Positions 20,303 to 28,576 of a stretch of DNA of 64,000 nt are shown here, piece by piece (position 1 is the stretch's first letter; each line of letters opens with the position of its first letter). The DNA lies in NCBI RefSeq assembly GCF_902825145.1, contig NZ_CADEAD010000001.1, forward strand, positions 124,001 through 188,000, read 5' to 3'. The position numbers and the translations under genes were made by a program. The notes beneath the pieces are model-generated. The model saw nothing but the letters and a program-made list of their open reading frames with translations. It ran no database searches and was not told where the DNA came from. The stretch comes from Bartonella phoceensis (GTDB lineage Bacteria; Pseudomonadota; Alphaproteobacteria; Rhizobiales; Rhizobiaceae).

Positions 20303-21610
20303 TTATCTATCTTCCTCGTCCATATGGATAACGCCTTCGCCTTCATCACATGCATTAGGTGGGGCGTTTGGGTCAAGGGTATCATCTTTGTCTGGTGTGG
20401 TGTTTGCAACGTTTCCAGCCGCATCTTCTTGGGTTTCATCAAAAAGTTCACAATCTATTTTTGTGGTATAACCACCTGTTTTGTCAAGCTTGTGTTTAAC
20501 GCTTTTGATGCGCCATTCGGCTGGAATATAGGGGCGGAAAGGGGGCTCTTGAACAAGCTTTGCTTCTGCTTGTACAAAGGGATCACCTCCGATATCACAT
20601 GAGAAAGAAGATTTGCCACGCGATGATTTATTGCGATAAGCTGCAATAGCTGCAACAGCTTCTGATTGATTGTGGTAGGTATATTTGAGTTCATGAAACG
20701 GTGGTTTGCCAACCTTGACTTCCTTTTTTTCACCAGTACGGATGTCATGATAGTTTGCGATAACACCGCCTTTTTTCTCTTCTTCTTGCTCTTGATTTTC
20801 AGGTGTTTTGGCTTCCGTCTCTGCTTTAGGCAAATTGGGGGCGTCACTTTCATCCATATGGATAACATCTTCGCCTTCCTCAACTTCTTCTGGTTCTCGT
20901 GCATCAGCGGCAGCTTTTTGATCATCCCCTGCATCTGTTTTTAGGCCATTGGCTGCTCCTGCTTCATCACGCGCACTGTATTTAAAATCCCAAGAGCTGC
21001 AGAGTTTCTCATGAATAACCACAACGGGGAGTGTTTCACCAGTGATGGCTTTGCCTTCCCCCCGTTTAGCCAAAACAAGCTTGCCATCAACGGGTTTTGC
21101 TACTGCATCATAGTTTTCTGCAAGGCGCGTGGCAAAAGCCATATCGCTTTCAGAAGTTTGGTCAATATGACGCACAACAATTTTTGCAAGAGCAGGGTCG
21201 ACTTTTGGTGTATAGCCATTGCGCTGTGCTATCTCCTGAATAATATTGCCAAGGGTTTGTTGGTGATAGGATTGGCTTTTAGGTGTTCTATAAGATGTGT
21301 TCATAGATGCTGCGCGCCCTGTTACGCTTAAGCTTTGTGGGGGGCTGCTTACGGAGATTTCATCAATCAGATAGGCTCCCATATCGCGGACTTTACCCCC
21401 TTCATAGCCAAGAGTGACAGAAATGATTGTCCCGATGAGAGGGATATCAAGAAAGCCATTGTCGCACTCACGGGCGCGGTCATCAAGCTCTATGGTAATG
21501 CGGTCACTTTTGTCTTCTGCTTCATCGGTAATTTCAATCGACAAAACATAGTCCATCAGAGTTCTTGTGATGTCCTCTCCATTTGCCATCACTGTGCAAA
21601 AAGGTTTCAT
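20303..21610 (-). CDS. Phage late control / tail protein GpD
   Basis: P2 gpD homologue, a gp27-like hub protein of the baseplate. Residues 1-235 carry the gpD pattern (DRITIELDDRA, YLIDEISVSSPPQSLSVTGRAA, TLGNIIQEIAQRNGYTP). After it comes an acidic spacer, and then a second structured segment (PPFHELKYTYHNQSEAVAAIAAYRN..SFSCDIGGDPFVQAEAKL). The motif EGxxVIHMDE occurs twice, in the acidic spacer and at the very C-terminus. The start at 21610 gives an ATGA overlap with gpX; 21625 is an alternative. Confidence 0.9.
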   Translation of the reverse strand: MKPFCTVMANGEDITRTLMDYVLSIEITDEAEDKSDRITIELDDRARECDNGFLDIPLIGTIISVTLGYEGGKVRDMGAYLIDEISVSSPPQSLSVTGRAASMNTSYRTPKSQSYHQQTLGNIIQEIAQRNGYTPKVDPALAKIVVRHIDQTSESDMAFATRLAENYDAVAKPVDGKLVLAKRGEGKAITGETLPVVVIHEKLCSSWDFKYSARDEAGAANGLKTDAGDDQKAAADAREPEEVEEGEDVIHMDESDAPNLPKAETEAKTPENQEQEEEKKGGVIANYHDIRTGEKKEVKVGKPPFHELKYTYHNQSEAVAAIAAYRNKSSRGKSSFSCDIGGDPFVQAEAKLVQEPPFRPYIPAEWRIKSVKHKLDKTGGYTTKIDCELFDETQEDAAGNVANTTPDKDDTLDPNAPPNACDEGEGVIHMDEEDR

Positions 21611-21831
21611 GATTGACTGCCCCAAATTCTAATCACCGGTGTGGCTTTAGGATAGGGGAGGGTTGGCAAAACGATTGTGATGCCTGCTTTTAAGATGGGT
21701 CCATAGTCTGCAAGACCAAAGTTTGCTGCATAAACGCGTTCAACAGCAAGGGCTTGTTGACCCTTTGCATAGTATCTCCAGCAAATGGCATCAACCATAT
21801 CGCCTTCTTTTGTCACGTAAAGATCACTCAT
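21607..21831 (-). CDS. Phage tail protein X
   Basis: 74 residues of the P2 gpX type (DLYVTKEGDMVDAICWRYYAK...VYAANFGLADYGPILKAGITIVLP), a LysM-like module that binds the baseplate hub or peptidoglycan. Linked by 4-base overlaps to both gpU and gpD. Confidence 0.9.
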   Translation of the reverse strand: MSDLYVTKEGDMVDAICWRYYAKGQQALAVERVYAANFGLADYGPILKAGITIVLPTLPYPKATPVIRIWGSQS

Positions 21832-22208
21832 AGCTCTTCACCATATTCTCTCAACTTTATTGTAAATTCTTGTTTTTTGGGGGACCCGTTTTGGTGAAAA
21901 ATGCTTTGTTTTTCCTCTACAGAAAGAATGACAAACTTGCCTAAAATTTTCCCCTGACCCGTCACAAGGATATGAGGACCATTATGCGCCATTTGTCGCA
22001 AATACTCGATTTGTCCATAGCCGCCTTTAAAGTCTGGATAGATCACACCGGTTAAAGAAAATTCCGCATTTGCCACAGCAGGCAATTGAAGTGCTGCTTT
22101 GCGCCCCAATCGCCCTTGCTCGATCCATGGAATGCCATAAGACATGTCAAGGGTTTGATAAGCGGCCGTTTCAATGGAAAAGATAAAACTACCCAAAGCT
22201 AACATCAT
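21828..22208 (-). CDS. Phage tail protein U
   Basis: 126 residues of the P2 gpU family (ALGSFIFSIETAAYQTL...WIEQGRLGRKAALQ), the tail terminator that caps the tube in contractile tails. Standard order tape measure - U - X - D is kept, and the ends overlap by 4 bases with gpX. Confidence 0.9.
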   Translation of the reverse strand: MMLALGSFIFSIETAAYQTLDMSYGIPWIEQGRLGRKAALQLPAVANAEFSLTGVIYPDFKGGYGQIEYLRQMAHNGPHILVTGQGKILGKFVILSVEEKQSIFHQNGSPKKQEFTIKLREYGEEL

Positions 22209-22213
22209 GATGT

Positions 22214-24097
22214 TTAATCCGAAAGGCTAGAGGCTATAGCCAAGCGTTGCTGTTTGGCATAACGTTCAAGGGCTTGATTGACTGCGTTTCTGATTTCGTC
22301 CTTTAAACCATTGGGGACGGAAATATTTAAATTTGAAATCATCACGCGGGCATCTACTTCTACCGGCTTATGAACCATAATGGGTTTGGGTGCTTTGAAG
22401 GCACCCACTTTTGCATTTGGAGCTTCCATATGCCTTGTTTCAACGTCCCCTGTATTAAAGCCGCTCTTTCGTTTTTCAGGTGGGGTATTTGTAACCACTG
22501 CTCTATCAAGCATTCTTTTTGCTCGTGCTTTGGTTTCTTCGGTAAAGGTTTTTAAAGTTTGGGTTGAAGTCTTATTAATTGTGACGTTAAAGCCTAATTT
22601 TTCTTTCATCCAGTTTGGCATCCAACTGGTTAATTTACTCATCATGCCGCTAAACCATTCAGACAGAGTATTCCATTTGTTTTTGATGCCCTCCCAAAGC
22701 CCATTAATAAGATTGGAGCCTACTTCCATTAAGTCGACACCGAACAGCCATTCAATGAGTTCATTGATTCCTTTCGCTATCCAAGAGAGCGGTGAAAAGT
22801 TTTTAAAGAGCGTAAAGAGGTTATTAAAAATGTTACTGCATAAATTGGCAAAAGAATCCCATAGCTTGCTTATAAAGTTTATGACTGTGTCCCAATTTTT
22901 GTAGAGCAAATATCCAGCAGCAACAAGAGCGGCAATACCACCAATGATCCAGCCTATGGGGGTTGTCATAATTGTGATACCAAGGCTAACAAATGCTGCT
23001 CCCACGGCTGCTAATGCGGCAATGAGTGGACCAAAAATGAAGGAACCAAGAGCGACAAGCCCCACCTTGAAAAGGGTTATTTCACCAATCAGAGGTTCTA
23101 GCCATTGGAACCAGCCTTTAATCCTCTCTGTGAGATCACTGATGCCTTTTCTTAAATCAGAGGTAGGATTAAGCAAATCATTAAAGACTTTTCTTAAGGT
23201 TTTCGCCCAGTTCGCAACGGTTGTTTGGATGAGGTCACGGTTTTCATCAATTAACTTTGAAAAACCGTCAACCATATCATTGATCACGGGCATGAAACGT
23301 GCACCAATAAAGTTCGCGATACCACCTATTTTTTTCTTAAAGGCACCAAGCTTGTCACTTAAATCTGCGGCATAGCGTGCAACATCGGCGCCTATCAGCC
23401 ATTTTCCTTTTCTCGCCTTTGCAAACATCTCTTTAATGGGTGCCATGCCTTGTGCAAGCATGGAAGCCATTTCTTTCCCATCCCCACCAAACAGCAGAGC
23501 AGCAATATGCTGTCTTTGTGCTTGATTTTTCATCTTACTCATCTTGTCAGTAATTTCTTCCAACAAAACGGAGTTTGATTTGAGTTTTCCAGAAGCGTTT
23601 TTAACAGAAATGCCAAGTGCTTCAAAGCCCATAATGCCTCTTTTTTGTCCAGCATATGCTTGTGCAGAACGTCTATTTAAAGTGGCTAAGGATTGTTGAA
23701 AAAGTTCAGCAGAAGTACCTGAATTATCGGCCGCATCACCCCATAATTGTAGTGCCGTAACACTCATACCTAAATGGTGTGATGCATGGTGAAGACTATC
23801 CCCCAGATGCATGGTTTTCATGGTGAGGGCGGTCACACTTGCCACAAGACCACCACCAGCAAGCCCTAAGACACCAGTAAAGACCGAAGCACGACTTGCC
23901 GCTGTGCTAAGAGCACCTTGAACACCATGAAGACTTTTTGTCATGTTTTTGACAGCAGCAGAAAAGCGCGGAATACCCAAACTATGTGATAATTTTTTTG
24001 AAAGTGTATCGAATTTCTTTTGTACACGTTTAAGAGGCGCGGTGAGTTTGTCTTCAAGAGACAATTTGACCTTTGCATCGGCAACTTTTTCACTCAT
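22214..24097 (-). CDS. Phage tail tape measure protein
   Basis: 627 residues, P2 gpT type. It has a basic helical N-terminus (LSLEDKLTAPLKRVQKKFDTLSKKLSHSL), a first hydrophobic stretch near 72-95, and a large hydrophobic block near 345-400 with several membrane-like segments (FGPLIAALAAVGAAFVSLGI, GWIIGGIAALVAAGYLLY). The tape measure sets tail length and is ejected during infection. Its ATG overlaps the stop of the gpE' frame. Confidence 0.92.
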   Translation of the reverse strand: MSEKVADAKVKLSLEDKLTAPLKRVQKKFDTLSKKLSHSLGIPRFSAAVKNMTKSLHGVQGALSTAASRASVFTGVLGLAGGGLVASVTALTMKTMHLGDSLHHASHHLGMSVTALQLWGDAADNSGTSAELFQQSLATLNRRSAQAYAGQKRGIMGFEALGISVKNASGKLKSNSVLLEEITDKMSKMKNQAQRQHIAALLFGGDGKEMASMLAQGMAPIKEMFAKARKGKWLIGADVARYAADLSDKLGAFKKKIGGIANFIGARFMPVINDMVDGFSKLIDENRDLIQTTVANWAKTLRKVFNDLLNPTSDLRKGISDLTERIKGWFQWLEPLIGEITLFKVGLVALGSFIFGPLIAALAAVGAAFVSLGITIMTTPIGWIIGGIAALVAAGYLLYKNWDTVINFISKLWDSFANLCSNIFNNLFTLFKNFSPLSWIAKGINELIEWLFGVDLMEVGSNLINGLWEGIKNKWNTLSEWFSGMMSKLTSWMPNWMKEKLGFNVTINKTSTQTLKTFTEETKARAKRMLDRAVVTNTPPEKRKSGFNTGDVETRHMEAPNAKVGAFKAPKPIMVHKPVEVDARVMISNLNISVPNGLKDEIRNAVNQALERYAKQQRLAIASSLSD

Positions 24098-24255
24098 TTT
24101 GTCTTATACCTTTCTGCTGCTTGTTTTCGCCAGAATATGAGTTCTTGTAGTTCCATTTCCATTATCTCTGAAAGAGACCAATGGAATACAATGGCGATAT
24201 CGGCTATGAGTTTTGCGGCGGTTTCCCAGTTGAGGTATCCCGCCGTTTGATAAAA
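24094..24255 (-). CDS. Tail assembly chaperone GpE' frame (C-terminal part of a frameshift product)
   Basis: In the frame at -1 to gpE the sequence reads GYLNWETAAKLIADIAIVFHW then SLSEIMEMELQELIFWRKQA AERYKTK and stops at 24094. This is the P2 GpE (GpE') family. It has no good start of its own. In P2-like phages it is made as an E+E' fusion by -1 frameshifting. A TTTT run at 24255-24252, where a TTT codon can re-pair one base back, is the likely slip site. It lies about 50 bases before the gpE stop. Confidence 0.75.
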   Translation of the reverse strand, partial: FYQTAGYLNWETAAKLIADIAIVFHWSLSEIMEMELQELIFWRKQAAERYKTK

Positions 24256-24491
24256 GACTCCAAAATCTCTCCAATACTTGCCAAATCATTGATGTCGAGT
24301 TCGCTGATAGCCTCGTACGGCCATCCAGAAAGGCGTGCGATCATAGCGATTGTTTGCTCTATGCCTTCTTTTTTGTCGATTGCTTGCACATCTTTTATTT
24401 TGGGGCGCTGTAAGATGATTGTGGTGTGTTCTTTTCCTTCAAAGGTAATGGGTATCAATAATTTATGTGTAATGCTTGTTTGTATAGTCAT
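24204..24491 (-). CDS. Phage tail assembly protein GpE
   Basis: 95 residues of the tail assembly chaperone family (E/41/14): ITFEGKEHTTIILQRPKIKDVQAID...LSGWPYEAISELDINDLASIGEILESFI. It lies between the tube and tape measure genes, the standard place for chaperones that coat the tape measure. The last 15 codons are read in a second frame as part of GpE'. Confidence 0.88.
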   Translation of the reverse strand: MTIQTSITHKLLIPITFEGKEHTTIILQRPKIKDVQAIDKKEGIEQTIAMIARLSGWPYEAISELDINDLASIGEILESFIKRRDTSTGKPPQNS

Positions 24492-24492
24492 T

Positions 24493-24999
24493 TCATAATC
24501 CTATATTTTCTCTATGGTCTGCTAATTGATTGATGCCATTGAATTTTCTGATGAGATTAGGGACATCTATCTCAACGATTTCAATGTCCTTCTGGACATA
24601 TTTAAAATATTGCAATGTGAATGTTGCTGTAGAAGTTGCTTTGCTTCCCGGTTGCCATTCTGCCATTTCAAAGTTTTTGCAAAGCCCTCTCATGGTAATG
24701 ATAACGCCTTCTGCGGGTGTGCCTTGTGCTTGCATTGAACTTCGCAATGAGATGTCGACATCCGTGCGCCCCAACAGTGCCATTAACTCTGGGGAGCAAT
24801 CAGAAATGGTCATGCTAAGCGTGAGAGTTTCCAGACCAAGATCAACCTCAATGGAACTATCCATGCCACCGCCACGATAACTTTCAACGACCAAACTCAA
24901 ATTCGGTAGGGTGACACTTTCACACTTTGCCTGATAGGGAATGCCGTCGACAAAAATGTTAAAATATTTCAAAACTCTTGGTAATACAGGTATGGCCAT
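24493..24999 (-). CDS. Phage major tail tube protein (FII)
   Basis: 168 residues of the P2 FII tube family (LPRVLKYFNIFVDGIPYQAKCESVTLPNL...ITMRGLCKNFEMAEWQPGSKATSTATFTLQYFKY). It polymerises into the inner tube. Stop and start codons abut the sheath gene upstream. Confidence 0.93.
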   Translation of the reverse strand: MAIPVLPRVLKYFNIFVDGIPYQAKCESVTLPNLSLVVESYRGGGMDSSIEVDLGLETLTLSMTISDCSPELMALLGRTDVDISLRSSMQAQGTPAEGVIITMRGLCKNFEMAEWQPGSKATSTATFTLQYFKYVQKDIEIVEIDVPNLIRKFNGINQLADHRENIGL

Positions 25000-26210
25000 T
25001 AAAAGATCTCCTCTAAGTAATCATTCACAATGCGTGAACGGAATGTGATGTGTTCTGCTGGTGTTGTTGGGGTAAATTCCACATTGAAATAGACTTTTCC
25101 GTTTTCAATGGCGCTTGCTGTGTTAAGTTCTGGATCAGGCGTACAGTGTCCACCAAGAATAGCGCCTTGTGCTTTTAAATTACGCAAATAGGCATTGATA
25201 CTTTCGCTTACGTCACTCAGGTAAGTCTTTTTGATATTGCGGTCGATAGCCCATAGATGCCCGCGTAAAATAGCATCATTGATCATATCCGCGGTGCGCA
25301 CCACTGATAAGAAAGCAAATTTTGTATCGCTTGAGAGTGTGCGATTGCCCCAGAGACGATAGCCATTTTCACGAATGATTGTTGTGATGTTTTGTTCATT
25401 GAGAAGGTTGGCACGGCTTGCGCGATCACCAATGGAAAAATCAATAGGGCGCGCAGTTCCCACAATGCCATTGATCACTTTATTGGAAGGGGAATGCCAA
25501 AAGCCATAGGTAAAATCCGTTTTGGCAATGACACCAGCAACCGCTGCACTTGCTGGCTGTTCTATGATCTTTCCATCACGATTTACCTTTACAAATGGGT
25601 CAATGAGAATGGCGCGTTTTGAATCAAAATCCTTTGCTGTGCTAAGAGCTGCTTCATCTGTTGTGTTGGGTGCATCAAGCACCACAATGGCGCGCAAACG
25701 CTCGGCAATGCCAATCAATTCTGCTGCGACGGGGTTGGTAGTTGCACCAGTTTCATTCCCTTCAATACCCACACCGGAAGGGCGCTGATGTGTAAAGCCT
25801 GGAGCAATCAGAATGCGTGGTGTTTGTCCTACAACAGATTGTGCTCCAATGAAAGCATGAACACCTTCATAAGCGCCATTTGCGTTTACACCACCTAGAA
25901 TATTGGTGAGTGTTGCATTTTCGTTGTCACCTTCTTGCACGCGTACGACAACGACAATCGCTCCTACTTGTTTAAAAATAAGATCAAGGGCATTGGGTAA
26001 AGTGCCGCGTCGTTTTCCTGTTCTATCCAGTTTTGCGGCTTGTGAAAGAGAACCCGCTACCAAAACCGGTGTGTTGAGGGGGAATGCTTGTTCATCGGCA
26101 TCGGGTGCTGTGCCAACAATCCCGATAACGGCAGACTGAACTGCGCGAAGGGGGCGGGTGCCGTCGTCAACTTCAACGACTTCAACACCGTGTAAAAAAC
26201 CTGTTGCCAT
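24999..26210 (-). CDS. Phage tail sheath protein (FI)
   Basis: 403 residues of the P2 FI contractile sheath family: LHGVEVVEVDDGTRPLRAVQSAVIGIVGTAPDAD at the start, NGYRLWGNRTLSSD and VSESINAYLRNLKAQGAILGG towards the end. Intact. First gene of the leftward sheath-to-gpD operon; its promoter must lie in 26211-26330, next to the divergent antirepressor promoter. Confidence 0.95.
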   Translation of the reverse strand: MATGFLHGVEVVEVDDGTRPLRAVQSAVIGIVGTAPDADEQAFPLNTPVLVAGSLSQAAKLDRTGKRRGTLPNALDLIFKQVGAIVVVVRVQEGDNENATLTNILGGVNANGAYEGVHAFIGAQSVVGQTPRILIAPGFTHQRPSGVGIEGNETGATTNPVAAELIGIAERLRAIVVLDAPNTTDEAALSTAKDFDSKRAILIDPFVKVNRDGKIIEQPASAAVAGVIAKTDFTYGFWHSPSNKVINGIVGTARPIDFSIGDRASRANLLNEQNITTIIRENGYRLWGNRTLSSDTKFAFLSVVRTADMINDAILRGHLWAIDRNIKKTYLSDVSESINAYLRNLKAQGAILGGHCTPDPELNTASAIENGKVYFNVEFTPTTPAEHITFRSRIVNDYLEEIF

Positions 26211-26317
26211 TTTATACTCCTTTGAAATATTGGCGAATGAAATGAATGGGAAAAAATGAGAGAATGATTGTTGTGTTTGTTAAACTGGCATTACGATAAA
26301 AAATTATCGAAAATATC

Positions 26318-26345
26318 TTGACATTATTTCTGCAATGTATATTTT
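26318..26345 (+). promoter_or_regulatory. Promoter of antirepressor cassette 1
   Basis: TTGACA at 26318-26323, 16 bases, TATTTT at 26340-26345. The same TTGACA with 16-base spacing stands at the same place in all six cassettes. Confidence 0.7.
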
Positions 26346-26587
26346 CGAATCAGGTGCCTGAAAAACGCCTTAAATACCAAGCGGATTGATTGCCGAAATA
26401 ATCAATCTTCTGAACATTAAAGATTTTGACTCATTATATGCTGTGGCATATAAAGATCTTGTCGGGTGTGGTTATGCTATAAAATACCCTTTCGGGAAAA
26501 GCATAACGACGGACTTGGTACCGTGTTTTTCAGCGCCCGACACTCTTTAGAGTGTCAATGAAAAACCTCTATTACCAAGGAGTTCAC
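26346..26587 (+). ncRNA. Structured leader RNA of antirepressor cassette 1 (candidate RNA switch)
   Basis: Two short segments, b and a, appear in sense, antisense, and sense again. Sense 1: b TGAAAAAC 26359-26366, a TACCAAG 26375-26381. Antisense: a' CTTGGTA 26514-26520, b' GTTTTTCA 26525-26532. Sense 2: b 26559-26566, a 26573-26579, the latter running into the Shine-Dalgarno AAGGAG (26577-26582). A hairpin GACACTC/GAGTGTC (26539-26556) closes the 3' fold. Between sense 1 and antisense lie conserved hairpins: GATTGATT/AATCAATC, TATATGC/GCATATA, and GTTATGC/GCATAAC capped by CCC-TTTC-GGG. Antisense can pair with either sense copy, not both. All six leaders keep this pairing with different sequences. 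Confidence 0.85.
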
Positions 26588-27319
26588 ATGAACACTCTTA
26601 TAAAAATTAAAGAACGGATTATTGATCAGGAAACTGTTCAAACCGTTAATGCTCGTGATTTGCATGCATTTTTGGGAATCACATCAAAGTTTGCAGACTG
26701 GATTAAAAATCGCATTAAAGAATGTAAGTTTCTGAAAAATATAAACTTTATCACGCTTACTAAAAATTTAGTAAGCGGTGGGAAGGTAAAAGACTACTAT
26801 CTCACCTTAGATATGGCTAAACACCTTTCCATGATAGAGAGGAATGATAAAGGACATGAAGCTCGTCAATACTTTATCAAATGTGAACGGCTTTTGAAAC
26901 AAGTAGCAACACCACAAATCGATTACTCTAAACCTGAAGCATTACTTGGTGTCTTGAATCACCTACAAAGTCAAATAGAACAGAAAGACCATGTTATTGC
27001 CGAATTAACTCCAAAAGCAGAGGCTTTGGAAAGTTTAAAACGCTCTGATGGTCTGTTTGGTCTCATCGAAGCTGCAAAAATGTTAGAGATACGACCAAAG
27101 GATTTAACCGATTACTTACGTAAAAATGATTGGGTCTATCGGCGGGCTCCAGGGGCGCCTTTGTTGCCTTATCAGGATAAAATCAAAAAAGGCTTCATGG
27201 ATTGCCCTGCTATTACTATCCAAAGACCGGATGGTACAGAAAAGGTGCTCCCTTCAACGAAAATCACATCCAGAGGATTGGCATGCTTAAGAGAGCAAAT
27301 CTTTGGGGGTGTGCAATGA
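26588..27319 (+). CDS. Phage antirepressor, AntA N-terminus plus ANT/KilA-C C-terminus
   Basis: 243 residues. Residues 1-105 are an AntA/AntB domain (TVQTVNARDLHAFLGITSKFADWIKNRI...YYLTLDMAKHLSMIERNDKGHEARQYFI). A coiled-coil linker follows (VLNHLQSQIEQKDHVIAEL), then a C-terminal ANT domain (LIEAAKMLEIRPKDLTDYLR, WVYRRAPGAPLLPYQDKIKKG). Antirepressors of this kind inactivate phage repressors. The start at 26588 is set by AAGGAG 5 bases upstream. Oriented against the tail genes. The linker and C-terminal domain are nearly identical to those at 38.4 and 50.1 kb. Confidence 0.88.
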   Translation: MNTLIKIKERIIDQETVQTVNARDLHAFLGITSKFADWIKNRIKECKFLKNINFITLTKNLVSGGKVKDYYLTLDMAKHLSMIERNDKGHEARQYFIKCERLLKQVATPQIDYSKPEALLGVLNHLQSQIEQKDHVIAELTPKAEALESLKRSDGLFGLIEAAKMLEIRPKDLTDYLRKNDWVYRRAPGAPLLPYQDKIKKGFMDCPAITIQRPDGTEKVLPSTKITSRGLACLREQIFGGVQ

Positions 27320-27594
27320 AGATAGATACTAACTTCTTATGCGATTTGTGGTTGGCATTATCTCAATTTTCTAATGATGAAAATGTGAGCGACAAAGATT
27401 GTAGTGCTCTGGTTCAAACTATGAATGCAATAGAAAAGGTTCTAGTTTTAAAACTTCAAAATGACGTGCCTAATATTACAAAGATTTTGGCAATTCTTAC
27501 AGATTTTGGAGCCTCAGAATTACCGCATAGCACGGATTCTTTGTTGCGCGCTTATGAACCAAATTTCGAGAACCCTATTAAAAAGGTTGCTTAA
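27316..27594 (+). CDS. 92-residue protein coupled to the antirepressor
   Basis: Starts at an ATGA overlap with the antirepressor stop. Pattern MKIDTNFLCDLWLALSQFS, an acidic helical middle and the tail DSLLRAYEPNFENPIKKVA. Near-identical copies follow the complete antirepressors at 38149-38427 and 50120-49842. Helical and without a recognised domain; I know no family for it. Constant coupling suggests it works with the antirepressor. Confidence 0.75.
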   Translation: MKIDTNFLCDLWLALSQFSNDENVSDKDCSALVQTMNAIEKVLVLKLQNDVPNITKILAILTDFGASELPHSTDSLLRAYEPNFENPIKKVA

Positions 27595-27614
27595 GTAAAA
27601 AACATGACTCATCC

Positions 27615-27633
27615 CCCCGTCTTTAGGGCGGGG
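27615..27633. repeat. GC-rich hairpin at the 3' end of cassette 1
   Basis: CCCCGTC and GGCGGGG with a TTTAG loop (one T-G pair), followed by GAGGTGG. Similar hairpins of different sequence but the same GGGGAGGT edge end the two other complete cassettes. No T-run follows on either side, so a simple terminator is not assured. It lies between the convergent cassette and higA. Confidence 0.5.
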
Positions 27634-27639
27634 AGGTGG

Positions 27640-27969
27640 TTACGAATGGCTATGTTCCATTTGCGTATCTACTTCATTAGCTGTTAGTGTTGGAATAGAA
27701 GAGACATCAATGTCCCTCAAGGCATGCCATGTATCATAATTGGCTTGAAGCTGTAGCCAAAGGGCTGGTCCATTTCCTAACAATTTACCAATGCGAGCTG
27801 CTGTTACGGCTGTGACTGGACGTTCTCCTTTAAGGATGCCATGCAAGTGCTGGCGTGATATTTGAAGTATCCTAGCAATTTCGGTTTTGCTTGCATTTAA
27901 ATGTTCTAAGGATTCAGCTAAAATTTCTCCTGGATGAGAAGGACAACGATTAGGATTACGTGTAGTCAT
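27640..27969 (-). CDS. higA: HigA-family antitoxin
   Basis: 109-residue HTH antitoxin: RCPSHPGEILAESLEHLNASKTEIARILQISRQHLHGILKGERPVTAVTAARIGKLLGNGPALWLQLQANYD is the HigA/VapI signature. It follows HigB by 33 bases in the usual toxin-first order. It should repress its own operon through the palindrome upstream of higB. Confidence 0.92.
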   Translation of the reverse strand: MTTRNPNRCPSHPGEILAESLEHLNASKTEIARILQISRQHLHGILKGERPVTAVTAARIGKLLGNGPALWLQLQANYDTWHALRDIDVSSIPTLTANEVDTQMEHSHS

Positions 27970-28002
27970 GGATAGTTTCCTTTACAATTAATCTTAAAAC
28001 CT

Positions 28003-28278
28003 TCAGTGGTATTGCTCTAGATCAACATGGTAAACATGTCTGTCTTTAAATTCAAAAGTGATACACCAAGGACCATTGATATGAATTGTGTAGCGAGTCG
28101 GAGTAAAGCCTTTAAGCATATGAAAATTATAACCTGGTACATTGATATCACTAACTTGAGAAGCTGCGTCAAGAGTATCAAGACGGCGAATAATACGCTG
28201 TTGAAGCCTGCTATCAATCTTACTTTTTCCTGTTTCCCAGAGAGATTGTAGGTCTTTATTTTTAAATGTTTTGATCAC
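28003..28278 (-). CDS. higB: HigB-family toxin
   Basis: 91-residue RelE/ParE-fold toxin (FKNKDLQSLWETGKSKIDSRLQQRIIRRLDTLDAA, then RYTIHINGPWCITFEFKDRHVYHVDLEQYH). This HigB/plasmid-killer family cleaves mRNA on the ribosome. The start is GTG at 28278. The protein has normal length and the conserved C-terminal WCITFEF..VDLEQYH, so it seems active. Confidence 0.9.
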   Translation of the reverse strand: MIKTFKNKDLQSLWETGKSKIDSRLQQRIIRRLDTLDAASQVSDINVPGYNFHMLKGFTPTRYTIHINGPWCITFEFKDRHVYHVDLEQYH

Positions 28279-28307
28279 AGCAAATTCAGTAACATCATTT
28301 TAAATAG

Positions 28308-28336
28308 AATGTAATGTATTAAGTGACAAGTGTCAA
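28308..28336 (-). promoter_or_regulatory. higBA promoter with operator palindrome
   Basis: Leftward TTGACA (28336-28331), 17 bases, TACATT (28313-28308). The -35 box lies in the inverted repeat TGACA-AG-TGTCA (28324-28335), a probable HigA site. A related palindrome TGACA-G-TGTCA occurs at 28786-28796. Confidence 0.6.
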
Positions 28337-28397
28337 CAAAAATGTTACAATTTAATACGGTTGATGCCAATACTGTAGAACTGAAGGAATGTAAGAA

Positions 28398-28576
28398 ATG
28401 AACATCAAACCTATTCGCACTGAACAAGATTATCAAGAAGCCTTAGAAATTGTGTCAGCAATGTTTGACCAGCAACCAGAAGTTAATACGCCAGAGTTTG
28501 ATAGAATGAAAACTCTTGTTTTTTAATTGAAGCTTATGAAGCCGAACACTATTCTGTTCCTCCACTTCATGCGTAA
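28398..28576 (+). pseudogene. HigA-2-like antitoxin, frameshifted and truncated
   Basis: Reads MNIKPIRTEQDYQEALEIVS then AMFDQQPEVNTPEFDRMKTLV, which is the N-terminal region of the YgjM/HigA antitoxin type. A missing T in a T-run at about 28519-28524 throws it into a stop at 28524-28526. In the corrected frame LIEAYEAEHYSVPPLHA follows to a stop at 28574. The DNA-binding helix-turn-helix that should follow is absent. No toxin gene precedes it. Confidence 0.65.

Noticed and set aside
24104..24289. 61-codon frame between gpE and the tape measure
   Set aside because: It is in neither the gpE nor the gpE' frame and has no family match; the -1 frame carries the real GpE' sequence.
26514..26532. 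ACGG/CCGT stem followed by GTTTTT in the leaders read as an intrinsic terminator
   Set aside because: The stem has only four pairs and the T-run is replaced by GTTTCTT or GTTTTC in other copies. The bases are better explained as the b' segment. Premature termination there is still possible and would need 3'-end data.
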